Program-made: the position numbers and the translations under genes | NCBI GenBank assembly: GCA_028292245.1 | Contig: JAQGMS010000155.1 | Location: forward strand, 1-38,019 | Direction of reading: 5' to 3' | Length of the DNA: 38,019 nt | From: Ramlibacter sp. | GTDB taxonomy: Bacteria; Pseudomonadota; Gammaproteobacteria; Burkholderiales; Burkholderiaceae_C | Notes under the pieces: model-generated | Told to the model about the DNA's origin: nothing | What the model saw: the letters and a program-made list of their open reading frames with translations, nothing else | Database searches by the model: none | Part shown: positions 9,280 through 17,315 of the stretch, one piece after another | How positions within the stretch are numbered: the first letter of the stretch is position 1 | Layout: each line of letters opens with the position of its first letter

Positions 9280-9843
9280 ATGCAAGTCTTCCTCCTCCTG
9301 TTCATTTCGCTGTGCTTTGCCTTCGCGCTGGAGGAGTTCGTTCTCATCAAGCCGGTGTCGACGATCGCGCAGTCGGATGCGCTGAGCCGGCGCATCGAGT
9401 TGCTGGCGATCTGGGTCCCCGCGGTGGGCATGGGCCTGTGCGGCGCGACCATCGCGGCGTTCGGGCATTTGTGGATGGACGGCCTGGTGAACGCCTTGGG
9501 CGTTGTGCTGTGTGTAGCCGGGCTCGCATTGCGCTACTGGTCGCGCCGCATCCTCGGCCGCTTCTTCACGATCGGTGTCGTTCGGCAGGAGGGCCATACC
9601 GTGATCCGCACCGGACCCTATCGGCGGGTGCGGCATCCGGGCTACCTGGGTTTCCTGGTTTTCTATACCGGCCTGCCGCTGGTGGTCGGCAGTGGGTTCG
9701 GCCTGCTGGTGCTGACGTTGCCGGCGTGGCTGATTTTCGTCTGGCTGATCACCGTGGAAGACCGGCGGCTGGAGGAGGAACTCGGCGGCGACTACGCGCG
9801 CTACAAGAGCGAGTCGGCGCGGATCGTGCCGGGTGTCTGGTGA
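9280..9843 (+). CDS. ICMT-like integral membrane methyltransferase
   Basis: A 187-residue, very hydrophobic protein with about four or five transmembrane segments. The motif GPYRRVRHPGYLG at about residues 112-124, followed near the C-terminus by EDRRLEEELGGDYARYK, is diagnostic of the isoprenylcysteine carboxyl methyltransferase/phospholipid methyltransferase superfamily, which uses S-adenosylmethionine at the membrane. In bacteria most members have no assigned substrate, since prenylated proteins are not generally present. It starts 21 bp after the TldE-like gene and 13 bp before the crotonase, so it sits inside that operon. Whether it modifies a protein, a lipid or a small molecule cannot be decided here. 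Confidence 0.85.
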   Translation: MQVFLLLFISLCFAFALEEFVLIKPVSTIAQSDALSRRIELLAIWVPAVGMGLCGATIAAFGHLWMDGLVNALGVVLCVAGLALRYWSRRILGRFFTIGVVRQEGHTVIRTGPYRRVRHPGYLGFLVFYTGLPLVVGSGFGLLVLTLPAWLIFVWLITVEDRRLEEELGGDYARYKSESARIVPGVW

Positions 9844-9856
9844 GCGGAGGCCCGCC

Positions 9857-10666
9857 ATGACAGGTCCCGAAGCACCGCCCGAAGGCTCGATCCATTGCGA
9901 GCGCCGCGGCGCGCTGCTGCTGATCGGCATCAACCGCCCGGCCAAATACAACGGGTTCACGCTGCGCATGTTCCGCGAGCTGGGCGAGGCTTATACGCGG
10001 CTGGACGACCAGGACGACTTGCGCGTCGGCGTGCTGCACGCGTTCGGCAAGCACTTTACGGCGGGCCTGGACCTGCCCGCCATCGCGCCGCTGATGCAGC
10101 GCGGCGAAAAGGCCGTCCCGGCCGGGCTGGTGGAACCGACCGACCTGGGCACGCCGGGCTACCGCAGGCGCCGCAAGCCGATGGTCGCGGCCGTCAAGGG
10201 CATCACCTATACGCTGGGCATCGAGCTGATGCTGGCGGCCGACATTGTGGTGGCGGCCGACGATTGCCGCTTCTCCCAGCTGGAGGTCAAGCGCGGGATC
10301 ATGGCCACCGGCGGCGCCACCTTGCGCATGGCCGAGCGCGCCGGCCTGGGCAACGCAATGCTGCACCTGCTCACCGGCGACGAGTTCGGCGCGGCCGAGG
10401 CGCTGCGCCTGAATTTCGTGCAGCGCGTGGTGCCGGCGGGCCACGAACTGGAAGAAGCACTTCGCATCGCGCAGGCGATTGCCGAGCAAGCCCCGCTGGC
10501 CGTGGTGGCGACTCGCCTGAATGCACTGAAGGCCGTGGAGCACGGGCCGCTGGCGGCCATGGAAGAGTTCATCGAGGTGCAACGGCGCCTTTCCAACAGC
10601 GAGGACGCCGCGGAAGGCGTGCGCTCCTTCGTCGAGAAGCGGCCGGCGCGGTTCACGGGGCGTTGA
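9857..10666 (+). CDS. enoyl-CoA hydratase/isomerase (crotonase) family protein
   Basis: A 269-residue crotonase. Both acid/base glutamates of classical enoyl-CoA hydratase align: Glu123 in TLGIELMLAADI and Glu143 in SQLEVKRGIMATGG. The oxyanion-hole segment is HFTAGLDL at about residues 66-73. Hydration of a 2-enoyl-CoA is therefore plausible, though family members also isomerise or hydrolyse acyl-CoAs. ATG at 9857 has a GGAGG site just before it; a GTG at 9833 within the previous gene is less likely. It is the last gene of the run from the membrane protein through TldD/E and ICMT, followed by the independent ohrR promoter. No CoA ligase or dehydrogenase is near to suggest a pathway. Confidence 0.88.
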   Translation: MTGPEAPPEGSIHCERRGALLLIGINRPAKYNGFTLRMFRELGEAYTRLDDQDDLRVGVLHAFGKHFTAGLDLPAIAPLMQRGEKAVPAGLVEPTDLGTPGYRRRRKPMVAAVKGITYTLGIELMLAADIVVAADDCRFSQLEVKRGIMATGGATLRMAERAGLGNAMLHLLTGDEFGAAEALRLNFVQRVVPAGHELEEALRIAQAIAEQAPLAVVATRLNALKAVEHGPLAAMEEFIEVQRRLSNSEDAAEGVRSFVEKRPARFTGR

Positions 10667-10688
10667 AAACGCGCATTTCCCATTTATA

Positions 10689-10717
10689 TTGCACACAATT
10701 TAATTTGACACTATAAT
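10689..10717 (+). promoter_or_regulatory. ohrR promoter with candidate OhrR operator
   Basis: TTGCAC (10689-10694) and TATAAT (10712-10717) are separated by exactly 17 bp, a near-consensus sigma-70 promoter in an AT-rich island of an otherwise GC-rich region. Between them lies CAATTTAATTTG (10696-10707), a 12-bp dyad with one mismatched pair, similar in style to AT-rich OhrR operators. Transcription would begin at about 10723-10725, on or next to the ATG at 10724, so the ohrR message may be leaderless. Binding by OhrR here would block its own promoter. Confidence 0.65.
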
Positions 10718-10723
10718 TCAGCC

Positions 10724-11170
10724 ATGCCGCAAAAAATCGATCCTGACCAAGCGCTGCTGCTGGACAACCAGCTGTGCTTCGCGCTGTATTCGACGTCGCT
10801 GGCCATGACCAAGCTGTACAAGCCGCTGCTCGACGAGATGGGGCTGACCTATCCGCAGTACCTGGCGATGCTCGTGCTGTGGGAGCGCGACGGCCTGATG
10901 GTTTCCGAACTGGGCGAACGCCTGTATCTCGATTCCGGCACGCTCACGCCGCTGCTCAAGCGCCTGGAAGCCGCCGGCCTGATCGCCCGCATCCGCGCCG
11001 TCCAGGACGAGCGCCGCGTGCACATCACGCTCACCGCCGCCGGCCGCAAGCTCAAGGCCCGGGCCCGGAAGATTCCCGCCTGCGTGCGCAGCGCCAGCGA
11101 ATGCTCCATCGCCGAGCTGATCGAGCTCAAGCAGCAATTGCACGGCCTGCGCGAGCGGCTGGCCGGCTGA
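10724..11170 (+). CDS. ohrR: OhrR, MarR-family organic peroxide sensor
   Basis: A 148-residue MarR-family repressor. The N-terminal sensing segment [15 protein letters not shown] contains the reactive Cys18, whose oxidation by organic hydroperoxides releases the protein from DNA. Cys120 and Cys127 near the C-terminus make it a likely two-cysteine type (as in Xanthomonas), in which Cys18 forms an intersubunit disulfide. The winged helix covers about residues 45-105, with [21 protein letters not shown] as recognition helix and start of the wing. It precedes ohr by 50 bp on the same strand, the usual arrangement. The gene appears to have its own strong promoter and a dyad in the spacer, consistent with autorepression. 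Confidence 0.93.
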   Translation: MPQKIDPDQALLLDNQLCFALYSTSLAMTKLYKPLLDEMGLTYPQYLAMLVLWERDGLMVSELGERLYLDSGTLTPLLKRLEAAGLIARIRAVQDERRVHITLTAAGRKLKARARKIPACVRSASECSIAELIELKQQLHGLRERLAG

Positions 11171-11220
11171 CCCGTCACCCCCCCTTTTTTTCAAACGCAG
11201 TTCAACCCCAAGGAAGCACC

Positions 11221-11640
11221 ATGACCACCCAACTCGAAAAAGTCCTCTACACCGCCAAGGCCCACACCACCGGCGGCCGCGAAGGCGCCTCGCGCACCGA
11301 TGACGGCCACCTGGACATCAAGCTGTCCTCGCCCGGCACCGGCGGCGCCGGCACCAACCCCGAGCAGCTGTTCGCGGCCGGCTATTCCGCCTGCTTCATC
11401 GGGGCGATGAAGGCGGTGGCCGGCAAGACGAAGGTCACGCTGCCGGCCGACCTGGCGATCGACGCCGAAGTCGACCTCGGCCCGACCCCCGGTGCCTACG
11501 GCATCGCCGTGCGCATGAACGTCAGCCTGCCCGGCATGGACCGCGCGGCTGCCCAAGCCCTGCTAGACGCCGCCCACAAGGTGTGCCCCTACTCCAACGC
11601 CACCCGCGGCAACATCGACGTGGCGATCAACCTGGTCTAA
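11221..11640 (+). CDS. ohr: Ohr, organic hydroperoxide resistance peroxidase
   Basis: A 139-residue thiol peroxidase that reduces lipid and other organic hydroperoxides using dihydrolipoyl-protein electrons. The two catalytic cysteines are Cys58 (GYSACFIGAM) and Cys122 (HKVCPYSNATRGN), and the conserved Arg20 that activates the peroxidatic thiol is in TGGREGASR. Length and motifs match the family throughout. It lies directly after ohrR and is probably co-transcribed with it, so exposure to organic peroxides would raise both. An AAGGAAG ribosome binding site precedes the ATG. Confidence 0.95.
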   Translation: MTTQLEKVLYTAKAHTTGGREGASRTDDGHLDIKLSSPGTGGAGTNPEQLFAAGYSACFIGAMKAVAGKTKVTLPADLAIDAEVDLGPTPGAYGIAVRMNVSLPGMDRAAAQALLDAAHKVCPYSNATRGNIDVAINLV

Positions 11641-11660
11641 AGGCCGTCCTGTCCCTTCGC

Positions 11661-11741
11661 GGGCCACCGCGGAACGGCTTGGCCGGGTCGCTGGTGGCGC
11701 CCCCTGGGGGGAGGCGCCGCAGGCGCTTCGGGGGGAGTCAC
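11661..11741. repeat. GC-rich extragenic palindromic element
   Basis: A dense palindromic block between ohr and the DUF2855 gene. GCCACC (11663-11668) pairs with GGTGGC (11693-11698). Overlapping it, GGCGCC (11696-11701) and a second GGCGCC (11713-11718) flank a CCC-T-GGG core, and the block ends in a G-run and AGTCAC. Its style matches short extragenic repeats that I recall from Comamonadaceae intergenic regions. Only one copy is in this window, so repeat status is inferred. Confidence 0.45.
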
Positions 11742-11746
11742 ATACG

Positions 11747-11783
11747 CGGCCTGCCTGTGTTGAACGGGCAGGCCGTTTCGTTT
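11747..11783 (+). terminator. probable intrinsic terminator after ohr
   Basis: A perfect 9-bp stem, CGGCCTGCC (11747-11755) with GGCAGGCCG (11767-11775), encloses an 11-base loop and is followed by TTTCGTTT. It lies 107 bp after the ohr stop and only 12 bp before the next ATG, so it either ends the ohr transcript or acts as a leader hairpin for the DUF2855 gene. Confidence 0.55.
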
Positions 11784-11794
11784 AGGGTGCGTGG

Positions 11795-12883
11795 ATGACC
11801 AACACCACCCTCCTCGTACGGCAGGACCAGCTGGGCACGACGCGCATCGAGACCAGCGAGGCCGCGCCGCTGGCCGATGGCCAGGTCCGCGTGCGCGTCG
11901 ACACCTTCGCGCTGACCTCCAACAACATCACCTACGCGGCGTTCGGCGACGCGATGAACTACTGGCAGTTCTATCCGACCGGCGAAGCGGGCTGGGGCAT
12001 CGTGCCGGTCTGGGGCTTCGGCACCGTGACGCAGTCGCTGCATCCGGGCGTCACGGTGGGCGAGCGGCTCTACGGGTATTGGCCGATGGCGAGCGAGGCC
12101 GTGCTGCAGCCGGACCGCCTCTCCCCTTCCGGTTTCAGCGACGCCGCGCCGCACCGCGCGGCCCTGCATGCGGTCTACAACCAGTACCTGCGCTGCAATG
12201 CCGATCCGTTCTACACCGCAGGCACCGAAGATGCGCAGGCCTTGCTGCGGCCCTTGTTCGTCACCTCCTGGCTGATCGACGATTTCCTGGCCGACAACGA
12301 TTTCTTCGGGGCCAGGACGATGCTGCTGTCGAGCGCGTCCAGCAAGACGGCCTACGGCACCGCGTTCCAATTGATCCAGCGGCCGGGCATCGAGGTGGTG
12401 GGCCTGACGTCCGCGGGCAACAAGGCGTTCTGCGAGAGCCTGGGCTGTTACAGCCGGGTCCTGGCCTATGAGGAACTCGATCGTGTGCCGGCCGATTCGG
12501 CCTGCGTTTACATCGACTTCGCCGGCAACGCCGACCTGCGCCGCCAGGTCCACACCCGTTTCGCCAACCTGAAGTACAGCTGCTCGATCGGCGGCACGCA
12601 CGTCGAGCATCTGGGCGGCGCCAAGGATCTGCCTGGTCCGCGCGCCACGCTGTTTTTCGCGCCGGCGCAGATCAAGAAGCGCCAGGGCGATTGGGGGCCG
12701 GCCGAACTGGGCAAGCGCCTGGTGCAGGCCTGGCATGCATTCCGCGCGAAGGCCACCGGAACGCCGGCGCCGTGGCTCACGGTGCAACAGCATCGCGGGC
12801 CGCAAGCCGTGCAGGCGGCATATGCGCAGGTGCTGGGCGGGCGCGGCGACCCGCGGCAAGGACACATGCTCTCACTGGACTGA
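11795..12883 (+). CDS. DUF2855 family protein
   Basis: A 362-residue protein of the DUF2855 family. It has the outline of a medium-chain dehydrogenase/reductase, with a GroES-like N-terminal part (VRVDTFALTSNNITYAAFGD at about residues 30-49) and a C-terminal Rossmann-like part containing LLSSASSKTAYGTAFQLIQ near residue 175. It lacks the catalytic zinc ligands of alcohol dehydrogenases, and the glycine-rich nucleotide motif is degenerate. No substrate is known for the family. The start has no obvious Shine-Dalgarno and follows a strong hairpin, so translation may be weak or regulated. The gene ends 24 bp before the SrkA-type kinase. Confidence 0.82.
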   Translation: MTNTTLLVRQDQLGTTRIETSEAAPLADGQVRVRVDTFALTSNNITYAAFGDAMNYWQFYPTGEAGWGIVPVWGFGTVTQSLHPGVTVGERLYGYWPMASEAVLQPDRLSPSGFSDAAPHRAALHAVYNQYLRCNADPFYTAGTEDAQALLRPLFVTSWLIDDFLADNDFFGARTMLLSSASSKTAYGTAFQLIQRPGIEVVGLTSAGNKAFCESLGCYSRVLAYEELDRVPADSACVYIDFAGNADLRRQVHTRFANLKYSCSIGGTHVEHLGGAKDLPGPRATLFFAPAQIKKRQGDWGPAELGKRLVQAWHAFRAKATGTPAPWLTVQQHRGPQAVQAAYAQVLGGRGDPRQGHMLSLD

Positions 12884-12907
12884 TCGCCGCGGGCGCGACA
12901 ATGGGGC

Positions 12908-13909
12908 ATGTCGTCCCATCCTTATGAAGTCCTCACGCCCGACGCCGTCATGGACGCGCTGGCCTCGGTCGGCCTGCGCGGCGATGGCCGGTTGATGGCG
13001 CTGAGCTCCTACGAAAACCGCGTCTACCAGGCGTACCTGGAAGAGCCCGTGGAAGGCCACAACGCGGTGGTCGCCAAGTTCTACCGGCCGGGCCGCTGGA
13101 GCGAAGCGCAAATCCTGGAAGAGCATGCGTTCTCGGCGGAGCTGTCGGCGGCGGAAGTGCCGGCGGTGGCGCCGCTGGTCCTGAACGGCGCCACGCTCCA
13201 CAAGCATGGCGACTTTTCCTTCAGCGTGAGCCCGCGCCGCGGCGGCCGGGCGCCGGAACTCGACGACGGCGAAGTGCTGGAATGGATCGGCCGCTTCCTG
13301 GCGCGCATCCACATCGTCGGCGCCGGCAAGCCCTTTGCAACGCGCCCTGCGCTGGACCTGCGCACCTTCGGCTTCGAGCCGCGCGACTGGCTGCTGGAAC
13401 ACCACAAGATCCCGCTGGATGTGCAGTCGGCCTGGGAGAAGCAGTGCAACGAAGCGCTGCGGATGATCGAGGACACCGCGCTGGGCAATCGCGCGGCCGA
13501 CGGCATCGCGATGATCCGCCTGCATGGCGATTGCCATCCCGGCAATATCCTGTGGACGCCGGGCCAGGGGCCGCATTTCGTCGACCTCGACGACGCGCGC
13601 ACCGGCCCGCCGGTACAGGACTTGTGGATGCTGCTGTCGGGCGACCGCTCGCAACGGCAAAGGCAGCTCGGCGGCCTTGTCGACGGCTACGAGCAGATGC
13701 GCGAGTTCGACCGCAGCGAGCTGCCGCTGATCGAGCCGCTGCGCACCTTGCGCCTGATCCACTACAGCGCATGGCTGGCGCGGCGCTGGGACGACCCGAT
13801 CTTCCCGATCAACTTTCCCTGGTTCGGCTCCAGCGACTACTGGCAGGGCCAGGTGCAGATGCTGGAAGAGCAGATCGAGGCGATGGCGGAGCCGGCACTG
13901 ATGGTGTAG
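12908..13909 (+). CDS. srkA: SrkA (YihE)-type stress response protein kinase
   Basis: A 333-residue kinase of the SrkA/YihE family (APH/choline-kinase fold), a Ser/Thr kinase that in E. coli counters MazF-linked cell death under stress. The catalytic loop is RLHGDCHPGNILW with Asp208, and the magnesium-binding DFG equivalent is FVDLDDA with Asp226. The phosphate-anchoring N-terminal part contains SSYENRVYQAYLEE and the invariant-type Lys in NAVVAKFYRPGRWS. Length and the terminal FPWFGSSDYWQGQ match the family. It is followed by about 200 bp of convergent intergenic DNA before the porin stop codon. Assignment is confident from the motifs; the role in this organism is inferred. Confidence 0.92.
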   Translation: MSSHPYEVLTPDAVMDALASVGLRGDGRLMALSSYENRVYQAYLEEPVEGHNAVVAKFYRPGRWSEAQILEEHAFSAELSAAEVPAVAPLVLNGATLHKHGDFSFSVSPRRGGRAPELDDGEVLEWIGRFLARIHIVGAGKPFATRPALDLRTFGFEPRDWLLEHHKIPLDVQSAWEKQCNEALRMIEDTALGNRAADGIAMIRLHGDCHPGNILWTPGQGPHFVDLDDARTGPPVQDLWMLLSGDRSQRQRQLGGLVDGYEQMREFDRSELPLIEPLRTLRLIHYSAWLARRWDDPIFPINFPWFGSSDYWQGQVQMLEEQIEAMAEPALMV

Positions 13910-14106
13910 GCTTTGCTGACGTTTTTGGGGGGCACAGCAAGGTTTCCAGCACGCCGCTTGCGATCGCGGCCAAGTTCAACGGCAGCAAAGAGTGGACGCG
14001 AAAGTGGCGAGTCCGTCTTCACAGCGGCAGGTACGTGGATGCACTGGGGCCGGAGTTCGAGACGCGGCGCGTTGCCACCTCGACGAAGGGAACCCGTCCT
14101 CGCTCT

Positions 14107-15174
14107 CTAGAACGAATGTCGCACGCCGACCATGAATCCCTGAACGTCGAGTCCCGCAGCCGTGGGCGCAAACGAGACCTGGGAGATATTCAGCGGAAAG
14201 CTTCCGGCGCCGTTGTTGCTCGTCTTACCATAGCTGGCGTACAGGTTGGTGCGTTTGGACAGCTCGTGGGTATAGCTCAGGCCGAGCGTGCTCGCGCGAC
14301 CGTTGGCCACCTCGGTCTTCAGCCTGATGATCTGGGCCAGCCACTGGCCGGCGCCTGTCTTCATCGCCGCGCCCACATGCGCGAAAGTCACCTTGTTGCC
14401 GGGGCCAAATGGGTCGCTATAGCCCGCGCCCGCCGTGACACGCACGGTGCCGAAGTCATAGCCTCCACCGCCCGCGAGCTGCTTGCGGGTCGTAACCGGT
14501 GTACCCGCCGGGGTAGCGGCGCCCGCGACTTTCATCTGCAGGTACGAGAGGTTTGCGTAGAAGGCGCCCGTGCCAAAGCGGGCGCCAACGGCCGAAACAT
14601 CGCCCGCGCGAGGCGACGCGACAGGCCCCTCTCCGAGGGCATGCATCACCCTGAGCTGTATGCCGCCCATCACCGGTGTGGCGTAGAAAATTCCATTGCT
14701 GGCGCGCGGCGTCGCTACCGCAAGCGAATTGATGCTTTGCAAGGTGCCGAACAGCCCGAACCGTGAAATGTCATTCTCCAGCAGGGCCCAGTAGGCCGGC
14801 GTGTAGTCGCGGCCAAGCGTCAGCTCGCCGAAGGCGCCGCGCAGGCCGACGATCGAACGCCTGACGAAGCCGGCGGTGGCGGCGGTGGACATGTCGCCGG
14901 TGTCGGAATCGAACTGCCCCTCCAGGTTGAACAGGGCCGACATGCCGCCACCCAGGTCTTCGGTGCCGCGCAGGCCCCAGCGACTGGCCGCTTGGCCGCC
15001 CGAAGCCACCAGCGTCTCACGACCCCGGCCGCGGTCGATGGAGACCAGGCCGGTGTCCACGATGCCATACAACTGCACGCTGCCCTGCTGGGCATGCGCT
15101 TGTGCTGCCCATCCTGCGCCCGTGCACGCGAGCACTGCGGCGGCAAGCCGCGCCATGCGCTTTTGATTCCTCAT
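14107..15174 (-). CDS. general porin (Omp32-like, Gram-negative porin family)
   Basis: A 355-residue outer-membrane trimeric porin. A Sec signal peptide covers about residues 1-29 and ends in QAHAQ before QGSVQLYGIVDTGL, the usual first strand of Burkholderiales porins. The eyelet-related motif GELTLGRDYTP is near residue 118, and the protein ends in the terminal Phe (VGVRHSF) needed for Bam-dependent insertion. A ribosome binding site AGAGGAGAT precedes the ATG. It starts 52 bp after the maleylacetate reductase gene on the same strand, so it is probably the last gene of the catabolic operon and supplies outer-membrane entry for its substrate. A CCGGT-T-ACCGG dyad (15206-15216) lies in the gap. 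Confidence 0.92.
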   Translation of the reverse strand: MRNQKRMARLAAAVLACTGAGWAAQAHAQQGSVQLYGIVDTGLVSIDRGRGRETLVASGGQAASRWGLRGTEDLGGGMSALFNLEGQFDSDTGDMSTAATAGFVRRSIVGLRGAFGELTLGRDYTPAYWALLENDISRFGLFGTLQSINSLAVATPRASNGIFYATPVMGGIQLRVMHALGEGPVASPRAGDVSAVGARFGTGAFYANLSYLQMKVAGAATPAGTPVTTRKQLAGGGGYDFGTVRVTAGAGYSDPFGPGNKVTFAHVGAAMKTGAGQWLAQIIRLKTEVANGRASTLGLSYTHELSKRTNLYASYGKTSNNGAGSFPLNISQVSFAPTAAGLDVQGFMVGVRHSF

Positions 15175-15226
15175 CGCTGATCTCCTCTGTTGATAATTTG
15201 TTCGACCGGTTACCGGGCGGGCGTGA

Positions 15227-16291
15227 TCACCAGGAACCTTGCAGTGCCTGGACCAGCAATTGGCGAAGCTTCCCGGCTTCGAGCGCCGCCGGGTTCACGT
15301 ACCCGTCGCTGTGCATCAGCTCCGCGGTGATTTCGTCCAGTCGCTGCGACGTCATGCCAAGCTCGGCCAGCGAGGCCGGCACGCCCAGCTCCATGCCCAG
15401 CTGGCGCAGGACATGCGGCACGTCTTGTGGCGAAGGGGCGCCAAGGGCCTGGGCGATCCGCCCCAGCGCCGGCCCTATGCTGGGCGCGTTGTAGCGCAGC
15501 ACATAGGGAAGCACGACCGCGTGCATGGGCGCATGCGGCAGGTTCAGCTTCCCGCCCAGGACGTGGCAGATGCGATGGTGCAAGCCCATCTGGGTCGTAC
15601 CCAGCGCCGCACCTGCGAGCCAAGCCGCGTACAGGCAATTGGAGCGGCCTTCGGCAAGCGCTTCGCCCGCCACCAATTTCTTGAGCCCATCGGCCATGGC
15701 GCGGATCGCTTCCTCGGCCATCAGCCCGACGACGGGATTGGTGTCCGGCGCATACAGGGCCTCGGCCGCATGGGCCATCGCGTTGAATCCACTGGTGACC
15801 GACATCGGCACAGGCAGGGTCTGCGTGAGAACCGGGTCGTACAACACCGTGCGTGGCAGCACCCGCGGATCGCGGCCGGTCTTCTTGGCGCCTTGGTCGG
15901 TGATGCCATGGATCGTGGTCATCTCGGAGCCGGCATATGTGGTCGGCACCGCGATGATCGGCAAGCCGGTGGCCAGCGTGACCGCCTTGGCCAGACCCAG
16001 CGTGGAACCACCGCCGATGGCCAGCAGCCCGTCGGCGCCGCCCTGCCGCGCGGTGTCGGCGGCAGCTGCCACCTGCGCGGCCGGCACGTGCATCGCCGCC
16101 TGGTCGAACACGCCCGCGAACCGTGCCCCGAGCAGGCGTGCCGCCATTTCGGCGTGGCCGCGCTGTTCGGGCGTGCACAACACCAACACGCGCTGCAGGC
16201 CCAGCGACGCGGCCTCCAGCTCCAGGTGCTGCACGGCATCTGCGCCGAACCGGACCTTGACGGCGAACTGGTGGTAGACGAAGGCGTGCAC
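15227..16291 (-). CDS. maleylacetate reductase (iron-type alcohol dehydrogenase family)
   Basis: A 354-residue member of the iron-containing alcohol dehydrogenase superfamily, closest in style to maleylacetate reductases, which reduce maleylacetate to 3-oxoadipate with NAD(P)H at the end of hydroxyquinol, resorcinol and chlorocatechol pathways. The nucleotide-binding GGGSTLGLAK is at about residues 93-102 and AVPTTYAGSEMT follows near 118-129. The metal-site region includes FNAMAHAAEALYA and LHHRICHVLGG. The start is GTG, preceded by AAGGCGG, one base after the stop of the upstream Bug receptor gene, so translation is coupled. Its presence implies that the operon's pathway passes through maleylacetate or a close analogue. 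Confidence 0.88.
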   Translation of the reverse strand: MHAFVYHQFAVKVRFGADAVQHLELEAASLGLQRVLVLCTPEQRGHAEMAARLLGARFAGVFDQAAMHVPAAQVAAAADTARQGGADGLLAIGGGSTLGLAKAVTLATGLPIIAVPTTYAGSEMTTIHGITDQGAKKTGRDPRVLPRTVLYDPVLTQTLPVPMSVTSGFNAMAHAAEALYAPDTNPVVGLMAEEAIRAMADGLKKLVAGEALAEGRSNCLYAAWLAGAALGTTQMGLHHRICHVLGGKLNLPHAPMHAVVLPYVLRYNAPSIGPALGRIAQALGAPSPQDVPHVLRQLGMELGVPASLAELGMTSQRLDEITAELMHSDGYVNPAALEAGKLRQLLVQALQGSW

Positions 16292-16292
16292 G

Positions 16293-17288
16293 TCAGTCCG
16301 CCTTGATGTTGAGGCGCTTCACGATGTCGGCCCAACGGGCGATTTCGGCTCGCTGAAACGCCGCTAAGTCGGCGGGCGACCGGTTGATGACGGTGATGCC
16401 CTGTGCGGCCAGGCGCTGCGCCACCGTGGATGATCCCAGCACCTTCCTGACCGCATTCCACAGGTACTGCACCGCCGGCGCCGGCGTGTTCTTCGGTGCG
16501 AACAAGGCAAACCAGGGCCCGCCGTCCAGGCCCTTCACGCCGAGCTCGGCGAAGGTCGGTACCTCCGGGGCCGCGGGGCTGCGCGCGGCGCTGGCAACAG
16601 CCACGGCACGAATGCGCCCGCCCTGCACCTGGGGCATGCCGGACGCCAGTGTGTCGAACATGAAATCGACCTGCCCGCCGATCAGGTCCTGCATCGCCGG
16701 AGCCGGCCCCTTGTATGGGACGTGCAGCCATTTGACGCCCGTGATGGATTGCAGCAGTTCGGCATACAGGTGGCTGGAGGAGCCGGGGCCGAACGATGCG
16801 TAGTTGAAAAACTCGGGCTTGGCGCGCGAGGCGGCGAGCACCTCGTCGAGTCTTTGGTAAGCGATCTTCGAGGCCGTGTAGAGCGCGACCGGTGTGGATG
16901 CGACAAGCGCCACCGGAGCGAAGTCGCGCACGGGGTCGTAGCCCAGGTTCTTGTACAGCGCCGGATTCACCGCATGAGTGCCGATGTGCCCCATCATCAA
17001 CGTGTAGCCGTCAGCCGGCGCGGTCTTGACGAAGTCGCTGGCGATGGCCCCCGCGGCGCCGGGCTTGTTGCCGACAATGAATGGCTGGCCGGTGGCGGTG
17101 TGCAGTTCCGCGGCCAGCAGGCGGGCCAGCGCGTCCGTAACGCCCCCCGGGGGAAACGGGACGACCAGCTGGACCGGCCGCGCCGGAAAGGCCTGGGCAT
17201 GGATCAGCGGCGACGAGACCGCCAGGCCCAGCGCGCCTGCCGTTTTCAGCAGATCGCGCCTTCGCTGCAAGAAAGAGAGGGGATTCAA
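16293..17288 (-). CDS. Bug-family solute-binding receptor (TctC-like) in the catabolic operon
   Basis: A 331-residue periplasmic receptor of the tripartite tricarboxylate transporter (Bug) family. The N-terminus has a twin-arginine-like signal, QRRRDLLKTAGALGLAVSS, ending at about residue 32 before FPARPVQLVVPFPPGG, the standard first strand and ligand loop. The PADGYTLMMGHIGTHAVNP segment is the second ligand loop. The start codon is TTG with GGAG six bases before it; no ATG fits. It lies 27 bp after the GST gene and one base from the reductase. No TctA/TctB membrane genes are present, as is common for Bug receptors, so it either borrows a permease or acts as a sensor. Confidence 0.9.
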   Translation of the reverse strand: MNPLSFLQRRRDLLKTAGALGLAVSSPLIHAQAFPARPVQLVVPFPPGGVTDALARLLAAELHTATGQPFIVGNKPGAAGAIASDFVKTAPADGYTLMMGHIGTHAVNPALYKNLGYDPVRDFAPVALVASTPVALYTASKIAYQRLDEVLAASRAKPEFFNYASFGPGSSSHLYAELLQSITGVKWLHVPYKGPAPAMQDLIGGQVDFMFDTLASGMPQVQGGRIRAVAVASAARSPAAPEVPTFAELGVKGLDGGPWFALFAPKNTPAPAVQYLWNAVRKVLGSSTVAQRLAAQGITVINRSPADLAAFQRAEIARWADIVKRLNIKAD

Positions 17289-17315
17289 GTTTGTCTCCTG
17301 GTGTTCGAGCGGGGC

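Noticed and set aside
13910..14106. Readable frame between the SrkA-type gene and the porin (around KWRVRLHSGRYVDALG)
   Set aside because: It lacks a start codon and ribosome binding site and runs into shadow frames of both neighbours. The segment is treated as convergent intergenic DNA; only a weak TTGCTG/CAGCAA pair was seen, no convincing terminator.
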